A stretch of DNA of 64,000 bases, from contig CAMDEE010000001.1 of NCBI GenBank assembly GCA_945895375.1, positions 186,001 to 250,000 on the forward strand, given 5' to 3'. Below are positions 60,952 through 64,000 of this stretch, in pieces. Origin of the DNA: Auritidibacter sp. Marseille-P8566. Its GTDB lineage: Bacteria > Actinomycetota > Actinomycetes > Actinomycetales > Microbacteriaceae. The translations under genes were made by a program, and so were the position numbers. Each line of letters begins with the position of its first letter. The stretch's first letter is position 1. A model generated the notes under the pieces. It was given only the letters and a program-made list of their open reading frames with translations. It searched no databases and had not been told where the DNA came from.

Positions 60952-60964
60952 TAACCTAGAGGTA
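60952..60964 (+). promoter_or_regulatory. Likely leaderless promoter before the sterol-carrier-like gene
   Basis: TAACCT (60952-60957) is 6 nt before ATG 60964. AGAGGT lies directly against the ATG, too close to serve as a ribosome-binding site. Confidence 0.4.
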
Positions 60965-61356
60965 TGTCCAGACGACGAATCAAACACGATGACGGCATTG
61001 ACGCAATCAATGCAGTGATTCGAGCCAAAAAACAAGCAAATGAACTTAAGCCGACAGATCCACTATTTGCTACCGCGGTTAGATATCTTCTTGAAGAACT
61101 TGCTGAAGTTGCACCAGGCAATTCAGTTGAAGTTAGAGTTCCTCCTCTAGGAGCTACTCAATGCATCGAAGGGCCTAGACACACCAGAGGAACTCCACCG
61201 AATGTTGTTGAGCTATCTCCTAGGGTTTGGTTTGATTTGGCTCTTGGCAACTTGAGTTGGGAGTCGGCGGTTACAGAACACCTAGTTAGTTCTAGCGGAG
61301 TAAGGGCATCTTTGGAAGAAGTATTGCCGCTAACCTTGAAGCATGTCCAACGATAA
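60964..61356 (+). CDS. Sterol-carrier-family protein (purF-associated)
   Basis: The 130-residue protein has the segments [47 protein letters not shown] and [18 protein letters not shown] that mark the actinobacterial SCP-like family next to purF. Its biochemical role is unknown. It overlaps the following small membrane-protein gene by 14 bp. Confidence 0.75.
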   Translation: MSRRRIKHDDGIDAINAVIRAKKQANELKPTDPLFATAVRYLLEELAEVAPGNSVEVRVPPLGATQCIEGPRHTRGTPPNVVELSPRVWFDLALGNLSWESAVTEHLVSSSGVRASLEEVLPLTLKHVQR

Positions 61357-61618
61357 AACTGAGACGGTAAAGATCCGTCGAGCACCTAAGTTCATCCCCT
61401 TTATGCTCACTGGAGTGTTGCTAGGCGGGGTCGTGGCGATTATCTTGTCTCTTTCTATAACTGCAGAAGTAGGGCGAACAGCAGGCTTCATAACCCAGCT
61501 TCTGGTCTATTGCTTAGGCCTAGGAGCAGGACTTGGAGTGGTGGCAGCAGTTATATTTGATGCCCTAACAGCACGCAAACTCAAAGACGTGCAAGTCTCC
61601 AAAACCTCCTCCAACTAG
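61343..61618 (+). CDS. Small two-helix membrane protein
   Basis: The 91-residue protein has a short polar N-terminus with RRAPKF and two membrane helices (about 17-39 and 47-71). It is probably an integral membrane protein of unknown function. Its start lies inside the sterol-carrier-like gene in another frame; the overlap suggests coupling. Confidence 0.7.
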   Translation: MSNDKTETVKIRRAPKFIPFMLTGVLLGGVVAIILSLSITAEVGRTAGFITQLLVYCLGLGAGLGVVAAVIFDALTARKLKDVQVSKTSSN

Positions 61619-61623
61619 CCCGC

Positions 61624-61655
61624 TAAACTATGAACGTAACGCCAAGTATTTGGCG
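61624..61655 (+). promoter_or_regulatory. purF promoter and leader palindrome
   Basis: A TAAACT -10 box (61624-61629) is followed by CGCCAA-GTAT-TTGGCG (61640-61655), a perfect 6-bp palindrome or hairpin. It sits near the probable transcription start and could be an operator or a leader hairpin controlling purF. Confidence 0.45.
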
Positions 61656-61721
61656 ACAAAGACGTCAAACACTTGATAATTACAAGCACGCAACCCCCAC
61701 TCGTAGAGACGGAAACTGCCC

Positions 61722-63248
61722 TTGCTTCGTGGAGATGGACTACTAAATCACGATTTGCTACCCGATGAAAAAGGGCCGCAAGATCAGTGTGGTGTATTTG
61801 GAGTATGGGCACCTGGGGAAGAAGTAGCTAAGCTCACATACTTTGGTCTTTACTCACTCCAGCACAGAGGGCAAGAATCTGCAGGTATCGCAACCTCTGA
61901 TGGCAAGAAGATTCTTGTTTATAAAGACATGGGTCTGGTCTCTCAAGTTTTTTCTGAATCATCCCTTGAATCTCTAGTTGGACATATTGCTGTTGGGCAC
62001 AACAGATACTCAACCACAGGTGCATCATCATGGCGCAATGCTCAACCAACTCTTGGTAGAACTGCTTCAGGAACTGTTGCTCTTGGACACAATGGAAACC
62101 TGACTAACACATCAGATCTTCTTGAACTACTGAAGGTTAAGTATCCAGATCAAACAGAAAATGAAATCACCGGTGGTAACACAACAGACACCGCAGTGCT
62201 AACAGCCCTTCTTGCAGGAGACATGGATCACACTCTTGAGTCAACTGCTCTTGAACTACTTCCTAAAGTCAAGGGTGCTTTCTGCTTAGTCTTCATGGAC
62301 GAGACAACACTTTATGCAGCACGTGACCCTCAAGGCGTTAGACCTCTTGTTCTAGGAAGACTCGAGCGAGGTTGGGTTGTTGCCTCTGAAACAGCTGCAC
62401 TGGACATAGTTGGTGCAAGCTATGTGAGAGAAATTGAGCCAGGCGAACTAATTGCCATTGATGAGCATGGGCTTAGATCATCAAGGTTTGCTGAAACTAA
62501 AAGAGCAGGCTGTGTATTTGAGTATGTGTATCTAGCTAGACCTGACACCACTATCAACGGCCGAGTTGTCTATGATGCCAGAGTCGAGATGGGTAAAACT
62601 TTAGCTAAAGAATATCCAGTTGAAGCAGACATGGTTATTCCAACACCTGAATCAGGAACTCCTGCAGCTATTGGCTATAGCCAAGAATCAGGCATTCCTT
62701 TCGGTCATGGCTTAGTAAAGAACGCATATGTTGGAAGAACGTTTATCCAACCTTCACAGACCATTCGTCAAAGAGGTATTCGCCTCAAGCTCAATCCTTT
62801 GAAAGAACAAATCAAGGGCAAGAGAATCATTGTTGTTGATGACTCAATTGTTAGGGGTAATACTCAACGTGCACTTGTTGCAATGCTTCGTGAAGCAGGA
62901 GCACTAGAAATCCATGTAAGGATCTCTTCACCTCCGATTACTTGGCCTTGTTTCTATGGCATTGACTTTGCTACCCGTGCTGAACTGATTGCCACTGGTT
63001 TAGGCGTTGAAGAAGTTAGACAATCCATCGGTGCTGATTCTCTTGGCTATCTATCTAAGGATGGAATGGTTTCTTCAACTAACCAGCAAGAAAACCAACT
63101 CTGCACAGCTTGCTTCACTGGTAAGTATCCAATTGAGTTACCACCAGAAGACAGACTGGGTAAGAACCTACTTGAGAAAGCTCCTGCAGCTTGTGAACCA
63201 GGACCAGATAGTGAACTAGAGAAAATAGTGAAAGCAGCTAATGACTGA
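61722..63248 (+). CDS. purF: Amidophosphoribosyltransferase
   Basis: The 508-residue enzyme makes phosphoribosylamine from PRPP and glutamine, the first committed purine step. A propeptide of 22 residues is expected to be removed to expose Cys23 (QDQCGVFGVW). QHRGQESAGIA and the PRPP loop VVDDSIVRG follow. Cysteines at RAGCVFEY, WPCFYG and LCTAC fit the iron-sulfur cluster of the Bacillus-type enzyme. The start TTG 61722 is the only in-frame start preceding the conserved GDGLLNHDLLPDEKGPQD; a stop lies upstream. It overlaps purM by 8 bp. Confidence 0.95.
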   Translation: MLRGDGLLNHDLLPDEKGPQDQCGVFGVWAPGEEVAKLTYFGLYSLQHRGQESAGIATSDGKKILVYKDMGLVSQVFSESSLESLVGHIAVGHNRYSTTGASSWRNAQPTLGRTASGTVALGHNGNLTNTSDLLELLKVKYPDQTENEITGGNTTDTAVLTALLAGDMDHTLESTALELLPKVKGAFCLVFMDETTLYAARDPQGVRPLVLGRLERGWVVASETAALDIVGASYVREIEPGELIAIDEHGLRSSRFAETKRAGCVFEYVYLARPDTTINGRVVYDARVEMGKTLAKEYPVEADMVIPTPESGTPAAIGYSQESGIPFGHGLVKNAYVGRTFIQPSQTIRQRGIRLKLNPLKEQIKGKRIIVVDDSIVRGNTQRALVAMLREAGALEIHVRISSPPITWPCFYGIDFATRAELIATGLGVEEVRQSIGADSLGYLSKDGMVSSTNQQENQLCTACFTGKYPIELPPEDRLGKNLLEKAPAACEPGPDSELEKIVKAAND

Positions 63249-64000
63249 CGCCTATGCATCATCAGGTGTTGATACCCACGCTGGAGATCTAGCAGTTGAG
63301 TTGATGAAGAAATCTATCAAGTCAACACTTACTGAGAATGTTGTTGGCGGCTTTGGTGGCTTTGCTGGAATGTTTGATGTTTCATTTCTCAAGAACTTCG
63401 ATAGACCGCTACTTGCTACCTCAACAGATGGAGTTGGCACCAAGGTTGCAATTGCGCAAGCCATTGACAAACATGACACTATTGGCCAAGACCTTGTTGG
63501 CATGGTGGTTGATGACATTGTTGTTGTCGGAGCTAAAAGCATGTTTATGACCGACTACATTGCTACCGGCAAAGTAGTGCCAACAAGAATTGCTGACATC
63601 GTTTCAGGTATTGCTAAGGCATGTAAAGAAGTTGGTGTTTCACTTATCGGCGGTGAAACGGCAGAGCACCCAGGACTTCTCAAGCCAGACGAATACGATG
63701 TTGCAGGAGCAGCAGTCGGAGCTGTTGAATACAGCAAACTTCTTGGACCGCACAAAGTTCAGGTAGGGGATGTTGTTCTAGGTATGGAATCAAGCGGTCT
63801 TCATTCAAATGGCTACTCACTAGTTCGCAAGATCATCAGTGACAGCAAGCTTGATTACAACAAGACAGTTCAAGAGTTCGGAAACCTATCTCTTGGTGAA
63901 GTTTTACTTGAACCAACCAAGCTATACACAGGCATCCTCAATAACCTGCTTGAAAGCGACCTAGGCTCATCGGTAAAAGCCATGAGTCATATCACCGGTG
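63241..64000 (+). CDS. purM: AIR synthetase, N-terminal part (cut by window end)
   Basis: The first 253 codons are visible. PurM closes the imidazole ring of AIR from FGAM using ATP. Recognised segments are NVVGGFGGFAGMFDV, TSTDGVGTKVAIA, GQDLVGMVVDDIVVVGA and GGETAEHPG. It starts inside the purF stop region (ATGACTGA), so the two are translationally coupled. The C-terminal part lies beyond base 64000. Confidence 0.95.
   Translation, partial: MTDAYASSGVDTHAGDLAVELMKKSIKSTLTENVVGGFGGFAGMFDVSFLKNFDRPLLATSTDGVGTKVAIAQAIDKHDTIGQDLVGMVVDDIVVVGAKSMFMTDYIATGKVVPTRIADIVSGIAKACKEVGVSLIGGETAEHPGLLKPDEYDVAGAAVGAVEYSKLLGPHKVQVGDVVLGMESSGLHSNGYSLVRKIISDSKLDYNKTVQEFGNLSLGEVLLEPTKLYTGILNNLLESDLGSSVKAMSHITG

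Overview
The window looks like a chromosomal stretch from a low-to-moderate-GC actinobacterium, most likely a small-genome planktonic Microbacteriaceae (Rhodoluna/Aquiluna-like). The clues are the dnaK-grpE-dnaJ-hspR operon with HAIR operators, purS/purQ/small purL, a sterol-carrier-like gene beside purF, CUT1 sugar transport without its own ATPase, very tight gene packing, and repeated leaderless starts (a -10 box such as TAAACT 6-7 nt before ATG/GTG). The taxonomic placement is inference; nothing was searched. No rRNA, tRNA, CRISPR array, insertion sequence or prophage was recognised.

Layout. 1-2.8 kb: end of dcd, then a copper module (YcnI, CopC) facing a BlaI-type repressor and a short M56 protease, with matching palindromes in both promoters. 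2.8-8 kb: an MFS transporter and the heat-shock operon. 8-12 kb: an RCK-type channel protein, an AlkD-like protein, xthA and pyrE. 12-20.5 kb: a beta-glucan utilisation regulon (GH16 glucanase, ABC binding protein and two permeases, GH1 beta-glucosidase, LacI regulator, a secreted Ig-like protein) tied together by three copies of one operator. 20.6-22 kb: a HAD phosphatase and a SpoU methyltransferase.

22.1-38.8 kb is the most unusual part. A phosphate (Pst) transport operon is expanded with three secreted or membrane-anchored binding-protein-like proteins, a WxL-like surface protein, a WxL-interacting (DUF916-type) membrane protein, an unknown membrane-anchored protein and a sortase-fold protein that has lost its catalytic Cys and His. 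Only then does pstB follow. Two convergent genes encode GH13 (alpha-amylase-fold) proteins that have lost the catalytic residues. One is fused to a DUF916-type domain and the other to the same N-terminal domain as the WxL-like protein. I read this as a cell-surface complex coupled to phosphate uptake, built largely from pseudo-enzymes. I know of no described system of this composition.

39-51 kb: purA, small membrane and unknown proteins, a large TM0106-type nuclease-helicase, and purL-purQ-purS and purC-purD. The 444-nt gap upstream of purD holds a 28-aa hydrophobic ORF, a long inverted repeat and a terminator. 51.3-60.9 kb: a ROK-regulated ABC sugar/polyol cluster with two Gfo/Idh/MocA dehydrogenases, two TIM-barrel isomerases and a small ABM-type monooxygenase. 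61-64 kb: a sterol-carrier-like gene, a small membrane protein, purF and the start of purM (cut by the window end).
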